From contig NZ_CP091881.1 in the NCBI RefSeq assembly GCF_022163125.1, forward strand, positions 7,021,001-7,085,000: DNA of 64,000 bases, read 5' to 3'. This document shows, piece after piece, positions 52,813 to 60,743 of the stretch. How positions within the stretch are numbered: position 1 is the first letter of the stretch; each line of letters starts with the position of its first letter. Below the pieces are notes generated by a model. The model was not told the origin of the DNA, searched no databases, and was given only the letters and a program-made list of their open reading frames with translations. The translations under genes were made by a program, and so were the position numbers. Source of the stretch: Paenibacillus sp. HWE-109. Its GTDB lineage: Bacteria; Bacillota; Bacilli; Paenibacillales; NBRC-103111.

Positions 52813-53039
52813 TTAAAAAAATCTATCGAATTCCCGATACGTTATTTCATATAAATCATCATCATTCCGCCTAAAAACTGCTCGATAACGCCAATTCAGT
52901 TCATTAGATCTTCAAAGTAGCCAATTTCTCGTCTATAAGCATCATACAGTTCATTAGAATGACAGATGCAGATGGGATTGGCGGGGGCACGCAGCCATAA
53001 CGCCGTTTCCAGCGTTGCAAGCATTACTTCCGCCAACAT
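52813..53039 (-). pseudogene. Degenerate small ORF, possible gene remnant
   Basis: In the 545-base gap between the MFS gene and the ABC ATPase gene, an ATG frame of 47 codons (52896-53039) begins MLAEVMLATLETALWLRAPA, goes on to ELYDAYRREIGYFEDLMN and stops. Shifting by one base continues at once as ELNWRYRAVFRRNDDDLYEI and ends DRFF at 52813. The joined peptide of about 77 residues looks like a normal protein end, so one indel may have broken a small gene. No family is recognised and chance is not excluded. The remaining part (52712-52812) shows nothing. Confidence 0.3.
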
Positions 53040-53044
53040 GGCAA

Positions 53045-53086
53045 AGAGGCTGCTCCTTAGGTTTTCAACCTTTGGTGACAGCCTCT
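53045..53086 (-). terminator. Hairpin terminator of the ABC importer operon
   Basis: AGAGGCTGCTCCTTAGGTT and AACCTTTGGTGACAGCCTCT form a long hairpin right after the ABC ATPase stop codon. It is a member of the GAGGCTG...CAGCCTC family found at the ends of the intergenic repeats. Confidence 0.75.
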
Positions 53087-53090
53087 TGCT

Positions 53091-53885
53091 TTATCCCAAC
53101 ACCACGCGGTCATCTGCCAGCTTGGTGCCGCTTATGTTCTCGAACTCACCGAGCAATTGCTCTACCGTGAGGTTCTTTTTGCGTTCTTCGGTCACATCAA
53201 GGATGATGCGGCCTTTGTCCATCATGATCAGGCGGTTGCCGAGTCGGATCGCCTGCTCCATGTTGTGCGTGACCATCAAGGTGGTCAGCTTCATCTCGCG
53301 CACGATGTCCTCGGTCAATCGTGTGATCAGTTCCGCGCGCGAGGGGTCGAGCGCGGCCGTGTGCTCGTCAAGCAGCAGAATCTGCGGCTTGGTGAACGTC
53401 GCCATGAGCAAGCTGAGGGCTTGGCGCTCGCCGCCGGAGAGCAGCCCCACCTTGGCGCGCAGTCGGCCTTCCAGGCCGATCCCGAGGCGCTGGAGCTGTT
53501 CCAGGAACAACGCGCGCTTGCGCGCGGTGACGCCGAAGCTGAGCCCGCGCTTCTTGCCGCGGGCATACGCCATGGCGAGATTCTCCTCGATGGTCATTCG
53601 AGGAGCCGTCCCCGCCATGGGATCTTGAAAGACGCGGCCGATCCACCGGCTGCGCTCGTACTCCGGCAGGTGGTGAATGACCTCGCCGCCGATCCGCACT
53701 TCGCCGGCATCCGGCGTCATGACGCCGGAGATGACATTCATCAGCGTCGACTTCCCGGCGCCGTTGCTGCCGATGACCGTGACGAAGTCTCCGGGCTTCA
53801 GGTTGAGGTTGATCCCGATCAGGGCAATTTTCTCATCCGCCGAGCCAGGGTTGAACAGCTTGGAAACATTGGAGAGCTGAAGCAT
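53091..53885 (-). CDS. ABC importer ATP-binding protein
   Basis: The 264-residue ATPase has the Walker A VIGSNGAGKSTLMNVISGV near residue 40, the Q-loop region WIGRVFQDPMAGTAPRMTIE, the signature LLSGGERQALSLLMA, Walker B ILLLDEHTAALDP and the switch His in MVTHNMEQAIRLG. It energises import with the permease and binding protein encoded just upstream. The ATG overlaps the permease stop codon (TGATG), so translation is coupled. Base composition is GC-rich, more so than the other two importer genes. Confidence 0.94.
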   Translation of the reverse strand: MLQLSNVSKLFNPGSADEKIALIGINLNLKPGDFVTVIGSNGAGKSTLMNVISGVMTPDAGEVRIGGEVIHHLPEYERSRWIGRVFQDPMAGTAPRMTIEENLAMAYARGKKRGLSFGVTARKRALFLEQLQRLGIGLEGRLRAKVGLLSGGERQALSLLMATFTKPQILLLDEHTAALDPSRAELITRLTEDIVREMKLTTLMVTHNMEQAIRLGNRLIMMDKGRIILDVTEERKKNLTVEQLLGEFENISGTKLADDRVVLG

Positions 53886-54799
53886 CAGCGTTTACCTCCC
53901 TTATTCAATTGCACAGCGCGAGCGATAAGCTCCGCCGATCGCCGTTTTGCCATTGCTTTTTGCTTGATGGAGCGCTGAATAGAAGGCAGTACCAGCGCGA
54001 TGATAACGATGATGGCTGTAATCAGCTTCAAGTCAGAAGCTTTCAGCCATTCAACGCGAAGCGCCAACGCGACCACGATACGGTACACGATAGAACCAAG
54101 AACAGCCGCCAGCGTCGCCCGAAAGACTGAACCAGCTCCGAAGATCGCTTCCCCAATAATGACAGAAGCAAGCCCAATCACGATCATTCCGATCCCCATC
54201 GAGATATCAGCGAAGCCCGATTGCTGTGCAATCAAAGCACCGGACAGCGCGACTAATCCATTGGACAAGCTAACGCCCAGAATCGTCGTGCGGTCCGTGT
54301 TCGCTCCGAAACTGCGAATCATACGGGCGTTATCCCCCGTTGCTCGCAGTGAAAGCCCCAGGTCCGTATGCAAGAAAGCATCCAGCAGAAGCTTGAATAC
54401 AACGACAATAATGAGCACGACCGTAATCGGCTTCATGGTGGAGAACAGCGTATCCGCGCCCAGCAGCGAGATATTCGGTTTTCCCATAATACGCATATTA
54501 ATGGAGTACAGCGCAATCATCATCAGAATTCCTGACAATAAGCCATTAATCTTGCCCTTCGTATGAAGCAAGCCCGTGCAGGCGCCAGCAGCAAGTCCGC
54601 CCACAAAAGCAGCCAAGCAAGCCAAGATTGGTGAGTAACCGTGCGATATCATGATCGCGGCGATTGCCCCGCCTGTTGTGAAGCTGCCGTCTACTGTTAA
54701 ATCGGGGAAATCAAGAATACGAAACGTGATATAAACGCCCAATGCCATTAAGGCATAAAGCAGTCCTAACTCGACGGCACCCACCATGGAATCCATCAT
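53885..54799 (-). CDS. ABC importer permease (branched-chain-like)
   Basis: The 304-residue membrane protein has about eight hydrophobic segments, and the LivH-like pattern GVYITFRILDFPDLTVDGSF and GLSLRATGDNARMIRSFGAN, which lies in the cytoplasmic loop contacting the ATPase. A single permease gene suggests a homodimer. GGGAGG precedes the ATG. It lies between the binding protein and ATPase genes in one operon. This permease type pairs with PF04392 binding proteins, some of which carry aromatic amino acids or their analogues. Confidence 0.92.
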   Translation of the reverse strand: MMDSMVGAVELGLLYALMALGVYITFRILDFPDLTVDGSFTTGGAIAAIMISHGYSPILACLAAFVGGLAAGACTGLLHTKGKINGLLSGILMMIALYSINMRIMGKPNISLLGADTLFSTMKPITVVLIIVVVFKLLLDAFLHTDLGLSLRATGDNARMIRSFGANTDRTTILGVSLSNGLVALSGALIAQQSGFADISMGIGMIVIGLASVIIGEAIFGAGSVFRATLAAVLGSIVYRIVVALALRVEWLKASDLKLITAIIVIIALVLPSIQRSIKQKAMAKRRSAELIARAVQLNKGGKR

Positions 54800-54870
54800 C
54801 TGAATAACCTCCCTAGCTTTGAAAAAAGAGGTGAACGAAAGTGACGTTCACCCCTTATGTGTCCTACTGC

Positions 54871-55929
54871 TTACTTAATGATGTTTTTCTCTTTATCCTT
54901 GACGGCATTTTTCATCGCGTCCGTTACTTCAACGCCTTGCGCTGCCGCTGCTTTCAAGTTCAAAATCAGATCCAGCTTCTCAGGAACTGTTACTTTCATG
55001 TCAGCCGGTTTTTTGCCATTCTTAAGAATTTCTACAGCCATTTGACCTACTTGGTAGCCATGGTCATAGTATTTGAAACCAACTGTTGCGAATGCTCCCT
55101 TTTCAACCGTATCACGGTCACTGGAGAAGAAAGGCATCTTTTTCTCGTTGGCAATTTGAATAATTCCGTCTACACCGCTAACAACCGTATTGTCCAGCGT
55201 GATCAAGAACGCATCTGCACGACCTACAAGAGATTGCGCTGCTTGCTTCACTTCGGAAGTGTTCGTTACCGGTGCTTTGATCAGTTTAATACCGTGTTTG
55301 GTAAGGGATTCTTCCGCATTTTTAGCCATAATAACAGCATTCGGTTCGCCTTCGTTGATGACAAGACCAACCGTTTTGATTTTTGGCATGTTCGTTGCTA
55401 CGAAATCCATTAATTGAGCTACAGCCATTGGATTCGTGTCGGATGCTCCGGACACATTGCCGCCCGGTTTGTCTACACTGCTAACGATTTTGGCAGCCAA
55501 CGGATCCGTTACAGCTGCAAACAGAATTGGTGCTTTCTTCACTTGCTGCACAACTGCTTGTGCGGATGGTGTTGCGATCCCGAGTACCAAATCATTGTCC
55601 GCGGAGGCAATTTTTTGGGCGATGGATAAATTGTTCGTTTGGTCACCTTGAGCATTGTTGAAATCAACCTTCAAGTTCGTGCCTTCTACGATCCCGGCAT
55701 CTTTGAGCGCTGCCAAGAAGCCTTGACGCGTTGCATCCAAAGAAGGATGCTCAACAATTTGCGAAATGGCAATTTTATAATTCTTCGCTGCTGCAGCTGT
55801 TGCTGCCGGTGCTGTCGATGCTGGCGTGGTGGCTGCCGGAGACTTGTCCGCCGCCTTTTGCCCGCAACCTGCTGCTACAAGCATAAGTGCTGCTGATAAA
55901 ACGAGTGACGCGAGTGCTTTCTTTTTCAA
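54871..55929 (-). CDS. ABC importer substrate-binding lipoprotein (PF04392 type)
   Basis: The 352-residue protein has a lipoprotein signal (lipobox LVAAGC, Cys at 22), an Ala/Thr/Pro-rich linker (26-48), and two Rossmann-like lobes typical of the ABC_sub_bind family (YKIAISQIVEHPSLDATRQG at the start; SVDKPGGNVSGASDTNPMAV; PKIKTVGLVINEGEPNAVIM; VGRADAFLITLDNTVVSGVD). The TTG start has GAGAGGGG upstream. It is the first gene of the importer operon. TrpX-like proteins of this family bind tryptophan; others bind different ligands, and no T-box leader is seen here, so the ligand is open. Confidence 0.92.
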   Translation of the reverse strand: MKKKALASLVLSAALMLVAAGCGQKAADKSPAATTPASTAPAATAAAAKNYKIAISQIVEHPSLDATRQGFLAALKDAGIVEGTNLKVDFNNAQGDQTNNLSIAQKIASADNDLVLGIATPSAQAVVQQVKKAPILFAAVTDPLAAKIVSSVDKPGGNVSGASDTNPMAVAQLMDFVATNMPKIKTVGLVINEGEPNAVIMAKNAEESLTKHGIKLIKAPVTNTSEVKQAAQSLVGRADAFLITLDNTVVSGVDGIIQIANEKKMPFFSSDRDTVEKGAFATVGFKYYDHGYQVGQMAVEILKNGKKPADMKVTVPEKLDLILNLKAAAAQGVEVTDAMKNAVKDKEKNIIK

Positions 55930-56063
55930 ATGAATTACCCCTCTCTACGTTCCCATTTGTTGAAATTGGTCTCATTTTCCACTCATCACTTTAACGCTTT
56001 CGCTTGGAAAAGCGTGAGGATGCGGGGCTGTGAGACACCCAAGTATGGATGACAATTAACCAT

Positions 56064-56092
56064 AGTTTAATTGCCTCTTGGGTTTCCGTCAA
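56064..56092 (-). promoter_or_regulatory. SigA-type promoter of the ABC importer operon
   Basis: On the minus strand TTGACG is followed after 17 bases by TAAACT, about 135 bases upstream of the binding-protein start codon. The long leader contains a hairpin (CGCTTTTCCAAGCGAAAGCG) that may have a regulatory role. Confidence 0.55.
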
Positions 56093-56143
56093 TTGTTTTA
56101 TCCGCATATGTGTGTGATTTGTAAATATCTGGTGCAAGCGCAA

Positions 56144-57133
56144 TCATAGCGATGGCTTCGCATAGTAATCCTTCAACAGCTCATCCATAACACGATTCGT
56201 CCGGGCAGCCGTAACCCCTGTGCTTGGACTTTGGCCAATTCCTCTTAATTCCTCAACAACCTTCGTAATCAGCGGCTGCTGAACATGTGGCGGATTCGGA
56301 ATCTTCCGCTCCTCGATTTGACCATCGATTCGTTCTATGCGCAGATCATCGCCGAATGTGGAAAATGTGATTTTCCCCAGACTGCCAACGATTTCATTGC
56401 TATCCTTGTAGGTAAATGTATTGAAGCCCCAGATGCCTGTCCCCATCACACCGGATTCAAATGCATAGGTCGTCGTTACGATGTCCTCTACTTGATAGCG
56501 CTTGGACTGATTTCTAGCGAAGCCTTTGACATCTCCAATAGAGCCCAATAGATAATCAAGAATATCCAGCGTATGACTCGCTAAATCAACGAACAACCCG
56601 CCACCGGATAGCTCCGACTGGATGCGCCAAGGCAATTCTTCGCCCTGCTTATCCTTCAACTGCTGCAAATAGGTGGTCTGCACGAAGCGGACATCCCCTA
56701 TAACGCCGCTGTCCAGCAAGCGTTTAATTTCTACAAACCTTGGCAGCCCTCTTCGATAATAGGCGACAAACAAAGGAACTTGCGCCTCTTCGCAGGCGGC
56801 TATCATCTCCAGACATTCCTGGTGATTTCTGGCCATCGGCTTCTCCACATACACAGGTTTCCCGGCCTTCGCAGCCAACAAGGCATATTCATGATGAAAA
56901 GCTGGCGGTGTCGCGACATAAATCGCATTCACATCAGGATCATGGATCAGCGCCTCAGCATCAGCATACCATTTGGCTACCCCGTGCCGTTTGGCATAGT
57001 CTTCAGCCAGCTCGCCATTACGCCGCATGACGGCGACAAGCTCGGAGCCTTCTACTTTTTGCAGCGCCGGACCGCTTTTAACTTCCGTAACATCCCCGCA
57101 GCCGATAATTCCCCAACGTACTTTATCCATCAT
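56144..57133 (-). CDS. Gfo/Idh/MocA-family NAD(P)-dependent oxidoreductase
   Basis: The 329-residue protein has the N-terminal Rossmann motif VRWGIIGCGDVTEVKSGPAL, the sugar-site motif VYVEKPMARNHQECLEMI (with the EKP triad), and a C-terminal alpha/beta domain with GGGLFVDLASHTLDILDYLL, where Asp and His are the usual catalytic pair. The family oxidises or reduces sugars, inositols and related polyols. The ATG-ATG start at 57133 has TAGGAGGAG in front; a longer frame upstream is rejected because it runs back to the neighbour gene. It is monocistronic. The substrate is unknown. Confidence 0.92.
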   Translation of the reverse strand: MMDKVRWGIIGCGDVTEVKSGPALQKVEGSELVAVMRRNGELAEDYAKRHGVAKWYADAEALIHDPDVNAIYVATPPAFHHEYALLAAKAGKPVYVEKPMARNHQECLEMIAACEEAQVPLFVAYYRRGLPRFVEIKRLLDSGVIGDVRFVQTTYLQQLKDKQGEELPWRIQSELSGGGLFVDLASHTLDILDYLLGSIGDVKGFARNQSKRYQVEDIVTTTYAFESGVMGTGIWGFNTFTYKDSNEIVGSLGKITFSTFGDDLRIERIDGQIEERKIPNPPHVQQPLITKVVEELRGIGQSPSTGVTAARTNRVMDELLKDYYAKPSL

Positions 57134-57251
57134 CTCGCTCCTCCTAGAGGTAACTATTTTAGCTAATGAATAGAGTATTCGACGTTCGCTTGTTGCTTCC
57201 TTTGAGGGTGTGGGGATCTGGGAAGAAACTGGGTTACTCTTAGCCCACACA

Positions 57252-58301
57252 TTATGCACTAATTATCTCAGCGCGAACTTCAATTTCAGGCTCAATCCGT
57301 ATGTTTTCAACTTCCTCAATAAAGTTTCTATGAAACTTGAATAATTGTATTATTAAATCGCCATCTTTACGAGCTTCCAATGTATAGAACGGGTATGATA
57401 TTTTCACCAAAAACACTTGATCTGATTTATCCTTATAGAATTTCAAACCATAACATACTGACTCATCATTTGCTTCAATCTGTTCCATGCCCTTAAAATG
57501 ATGTTTACTGTCATCATGAGTGCTAATTTCCCAATGATTTGGTGCATATCCCACAGATGTAAGCCATAGTTTGATAGTCAAATTAAATACATTTTTATAC
57601 TTGTCGTCTATTAGTTGTACGTCATAGGAAGGTTGTTCAGATATTTTCGTAATATTGGCAGTATTTGAACCCAACATTTCATATTTATTTAATGAATTCA
57701 AATATTCATTATCAAGCATTTTCGTCATTGATTCGGGAATCTCCGATGAATCATAAGTATATATTATATTCAATTTTTCTTTTGGCTTAAAGGCTAAACC
57801 ATTTACTCCATACTCAATAACTGAATCTATAAACTTAGTTTCAAAATCATTTTCTATGCTTATAAAATGTAAATCATTGTTATATCTAATGGGAATGATA
57901 TGCCCATCAAATGTATTTTCCAAGACATAAGCTTCATTTTTCTTTTTGAACACATTTCCGTAATATTGTCTAATTGAACCTTCACACGTTATTACATATA
58001 GTTCATCAATGCCATCTTTATCAATGTCAATAAGGTAAGATGATTCATAATAATTTTTAATAGAATCCATTTCAGATGGGTTGCTCACTATGGAAAGCTT
58101 ATCTTGCTTCATGTATTCTTCAAGATTTATTTCAAAATCCTGTTGTGTATATAATAAATCCACTTCGCGGTTCCTGATAATCCTATACAGGTAACTCTCC
58201 CATACTTCTTGCTTTTTGGTAAGCAATATTTCAGTTGGGTCTTTTGATACAATAAACATGATCATAATTGTAATTGCAACAACTTTTTGAATAGCCCTCA
58301 T
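57252..58301 (-). CDS. AT-rich secreted or membrane-anchored protein of unknown function
   Basis: The 349-residue protein has a hydrophobic N-terminus (VVAITIMIMFIVS, residues 7-19) that acts as signal or anchor. The mature part has an Asp-rich loop SSYLIDIDKDGIDELYVITC like a single VCBS-type calcium loop, and an acidic beta-rich end (FHRNFIEEVENIRIEPEIEV). No domain is recognised. The codon use is much richer in A and T than the neighbours, like that of the OLD gene next to it. The ATG at 58301 has GGAGG 11 bases upstream; a GTG/ATG pair a few codons earlier overlaps the binding site. Confidence 0.7.
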   Translation of the reverse strand: MRAIQKVVAITIMIMFIVSKDPTEILLTKKQEVWESYLYRIIRNREVDLLYTQQDFEINLEEYMKQDKLSIVSNPSEMDSIKNYYESSYLIDIDKDGIDELYVITCEGSIRQYYGNVFKKKNEAYVLENTFDGHIIPIRYNNDLHFISIENDFETKFIDSVIEYGVNGLAFKPKEKLNIIYTYDSSEIPESMTKMLDNEYLNSLNKYEMLGSNTANITKISEQPSYDVQLIDDKYKNVFNLTIKLWLTSVGYAPNHWEISTHDDSKHHFKGMEQIEANDESVCYGLKFYKDKSDQVFLVKISYPFYTLEARKDGDLIIQLFKFHRNFIEEVENIRIEPEIEVRAEIISA

Positions 58302-58640
58302 TTTTCTCATCACCTCCGTTGCCCTCTATACTCTGCTAATCTATGGCCTCAATAAATCGAAGCTACTACTTTGTCGATTATTCCACGCCTTACCAGCCTT
58401 TCCTATACTTCCGTTTTGAAGAGTTTTGACATTTGGGGATTGAATCATTAATGTAGACTCTTTTAAAACTAGATAAGGTTCAAACAATGGGAATACAGGG
58501 AACACTTCCCACAATATAACTTTAGTCACAATTCGCCAATTAAGGCTAGAATTCAACATTTTTTCTTTAATAAAGAAAATTTTGTAGTATTATAGAACTA
58601 AAATCAATCGAAAGAAGATGAAAGGAAGGAATGTGCTTAC
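58302..58640. other. AT-rich intergenic stretch between divergent genes
   Basis: This 339-base stretch holds the promoters of the secreted protein gene (-) and the OLD gene (+). A 72-codon minus frame inside (58341-58559) has no ribosome binding site and looks random. No RNA, repeat or attachment site is seen, apart from A/T-rich tracts (TTTTTTCTTTAATAAAGAAAA-type at about 58559-58582). Confidence 0.6.
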
Positions 58641-60584
58641 ATGTATTTAAATAGAGTTTCAATTGAGAACTTTCGCTCAATTGAAAAAATCACAATATCT
58701 TTCATTACAAAATGCAGGGTATTGGTTGGAAAGAATGAAGTTGGTAAATCCAATATTTTAAAAGCCCTATCAACGTTAAATTCGAATAATAAAATTAATA
58801 ACAATGATTTAAGAGATGGTTTGCCAGATGAGAATTTAATTAGAGAAGGGAAAATATGGTTTTTCTTCACCTTGGACTCCAAAGACAAAAATACAATACT
58901 TGTTTCACAAACCAAGAAAGTACTAACAAAAGATATAAACAAGCTCGCACTATTTACTAAAGAAGGGGAAGAAGAACTCCTTAAAAACATTATTGATACC
59001 TGCTATGATGAAACTATTTATAAAGTAGCCATTCCTACGGGTAAAAGAATGCAATCTACTACTCCGTTGAAAAGTGCTGATAATTACGTAGTCCCAAGTA
59101 ATCTAAAAAAGCCAATTGCTAACACTGAATATACTTTTGATTTAAATGGAGAGTTAGTCAACTTAAACAGTTTTGATCTAATTAATATTCAAGATTTCCC
59201 TGAGATTCCCCCAATTCACTACGAGAATGTTACAGGCCAATATATACTAAAATGTATATCTACTACTATCAATGATTTTGCTCTTAATAATAAAGTAGAT
59301 ACAATTTTTTGGCGCTATGAAAATAAACATCTATTACCACCCAGTATAATAATAAGCACTTTCATTTCTAATCCAGATAGTTGCCTTCCACTAAAGTCGA
59401 TGTTTGAATTAGCAGGAATAAATAATATTCCAGAAACTATTCAGGATGCAATAAGTAAAAATAAACAAGGGCTAAGAAATTTATTAGATAGAGTAGCCAC
59501 AAAGACTACAGAACATTTTCAAAACGTTTGGAATGAATATAATCATATCCGATTTGAGTTAAGTCCTAATGGCGAACATATTGAAGCAAGCATTAAGGAT
59601 AAATTTAATCGATATGAATTGGTCCAGCGTAGTGACGGGTTTAAAAGATTTATAAGTTTCCTCCTATCTATATCCGCTAAGGTTCAAAGCGACAACATGA
59701 AAAATGCTCTACTACTTTTTGACGAGCCTGATTTGGGGTTACATCCTTCTGGCCAAAAGTATTTAAGAGATGAATTAATAAAAATTTCTACGCATAACCA
59801 CATAATTTACAGTACACACTCGATTTTCATGATTGACAAAGAGGAAATATCACGACATTTAATTGTAGATAAATCAGATGAACAAACAAAAGTAACCGAA
59901 GTTAATGAGTCCAACTTTGTTGATGAAGAAGTAATATTCAAAGCTTTAGGCTTCTCAGTATTTGAAACTCTAAAAAGCAAGAACATTATTTTTGAAGGAT
60001 GGAAGGACAAGGAATTATTTAGCATTGCAATGACAAATGTTCCAGAAAAATATAAAGATGTAAAGAAACTAATAGATGCTGGTTTATGTCATGCTAAAGG
60101 TGTAAAAGATGTTAAACACATTGCGAATATTCTTGAACTTGCTAATCGGCAATATATAATATTAAGTGATAATGATAAACCTGCCAGAGAATGGCAGAAA
60201 GAGTTTGTTAAGTTAAGAATGCATGGAGTATGGAAGAGATATGATGAATTAACTGAAGGATTTAATGTAAGTACTGTGGAGGATTTTATTAAACCACATT
60301 GCTTCATAAGAACAATTGATGAATTACGAGAAAATACATATAAAAATCTACCACTTATAACAAAAGAGTCTTTTATAACTACAAAACCCAAATTGCTAAT
60401 ACTTGATGATGCATTAAAAGTTGTTGAAACGGATAAAGAAAGTAGGAAGCAAATAATCGAGGAAATAAAAGATATGGTAATTGAAAATCTAAAGCCAGCC
60501 GATTTAGAAGATTCATATTATCTATTGTTAGAAAACTTATTAGAAGAAATATTTCCAAGTGATCAGCTTGCTAAAATAACATGA
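58641..60584 (+). CDS. OLD-family AAA ATPase with C-terminal TOPRIM nuclease domain (putative phage defence)
   Basis: The 647-residue protein starts MYLNRVSIENFRSIEKITIS, the SMC/RecF-like OLD opening. Walker A GKNEVGKS lies at 30-37 and Walker B LLLFDEP at 356-362, with DLGLHPSGQKYLRDEL after it and STHSIFMID as the switch region. From about 445 a TOPRIM-like domain follows: Glu452 in IIFEGWKDKELF and Asp510/Asp512 in IILSDNDKP. This is the domain order of class 2 OLD nucleases such as GajA. No UvrD-like GajB gene lies next to it, so it would act alone. AAGGAAGGA lies before the ATG. The gene is strikingly AT-rich against its surroundings, a sign of transfer. Confidence 0.88.
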   Translation: MYLNRVSIENFRSIEKITISFITKCRVLVGKNEVGKSNILKALSTLNSNNKINNNDLRDGLPDENLIREGKIWFFFTLDSKDKNTILVSQTKKVLTKDINKLALFTKEGEEELLKNIIDTCYDETIYKVAIPTGKRMQSTTPLKSADNYVVPSNLKKPIANTEYTFDLNGELVNLNSFDLINIQDFPEIPPIHYENVTGQYILKCISTTINDFALNNKVDTIFWRYENKHLLPPSIIISTFISNPDSCLPLKSMFELAGINNIPETIQDAISKNKQGLRNLLDRVATKTTEHFQNVWNEYNHIRFELSPNGEHIEASIKDKFNRYELVQRSDGFKRFISFLLSISAKVQSDNMKNALLLFDEPDLGLHPSGQKYLRDELIKISTHNHIIYSTHSIFMIDKEEISRHLIVDKSDEQTKVTEVNESNFVDEEVIFKALGFSVFETLKSKNIIFEGWKDKELFSIAMTNVPEKYKDVKKLIDAGLCHAKGVKDVKHIANILELANRQYIILSDNDKPAREWQKEFVKLRMHGVWKRYDELTEGFNVSTVEDFIKPHCFIRTIDELRENTYKNLPLITKESFITTKPKLLILDDALKVVETDKESRKQIIEEIKDMVIENLKPADLEDSYYLLLENLLEEIFPSDQLAKIT

Positions 60585-60585
60585 T

Positions 60586-60615
60586 AAAAATGCGATATTT
60601 TTAGATAGCATTTTT
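60586..60615 (+). terminator. Terminator of the OLD gene
   Basis: AAAAATGC and GCATTTTT pair just after the stop codon, followed by ATTTTTTATATC. It is a weak A/T-rich hairpin with a good T tail. Confidence 0.65.
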
Positions 60616-60674
60616 ATTTTTTATATCTTTTTCAACAGATTAAATGGACTGAATTATTTATGTTTTCTATTAAA

Positions 60675-60700
60675 AAACCGCTCCATTTTAGGAGCGGTTT
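60675..60700. terminator. Bidirectional terminator between the OLD gene and the ABC exporter gene
   Basis: AAACCGCTCC-ATTTTA-GGAGCGGTTT is a perfect 10-bp stem, with A tract upstream and T tract downstream, placed between convergent genes. Confidence 0.9.
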
Positions 60701-60743
60701 CTTCCTTTGTATACGAATATCCCGAAGCGGCTTTAACCAATTT

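Noticed and set aside
53157..53978. 273-codon plus-strand frame across the ABC ATPase gene
   Set aside because: It is a shadow of the GC-rich ATPase gene on the minus strand; composition is rich in Arg, His, Ala and Gly with no domain.
58341..58559. 72-codon minus-strand frame upstream of the secreted-protein gene
   Set aside because: It has no ribosome binding site and no recognisable pattern, and it lies in the promoter gap of two divergent genes.
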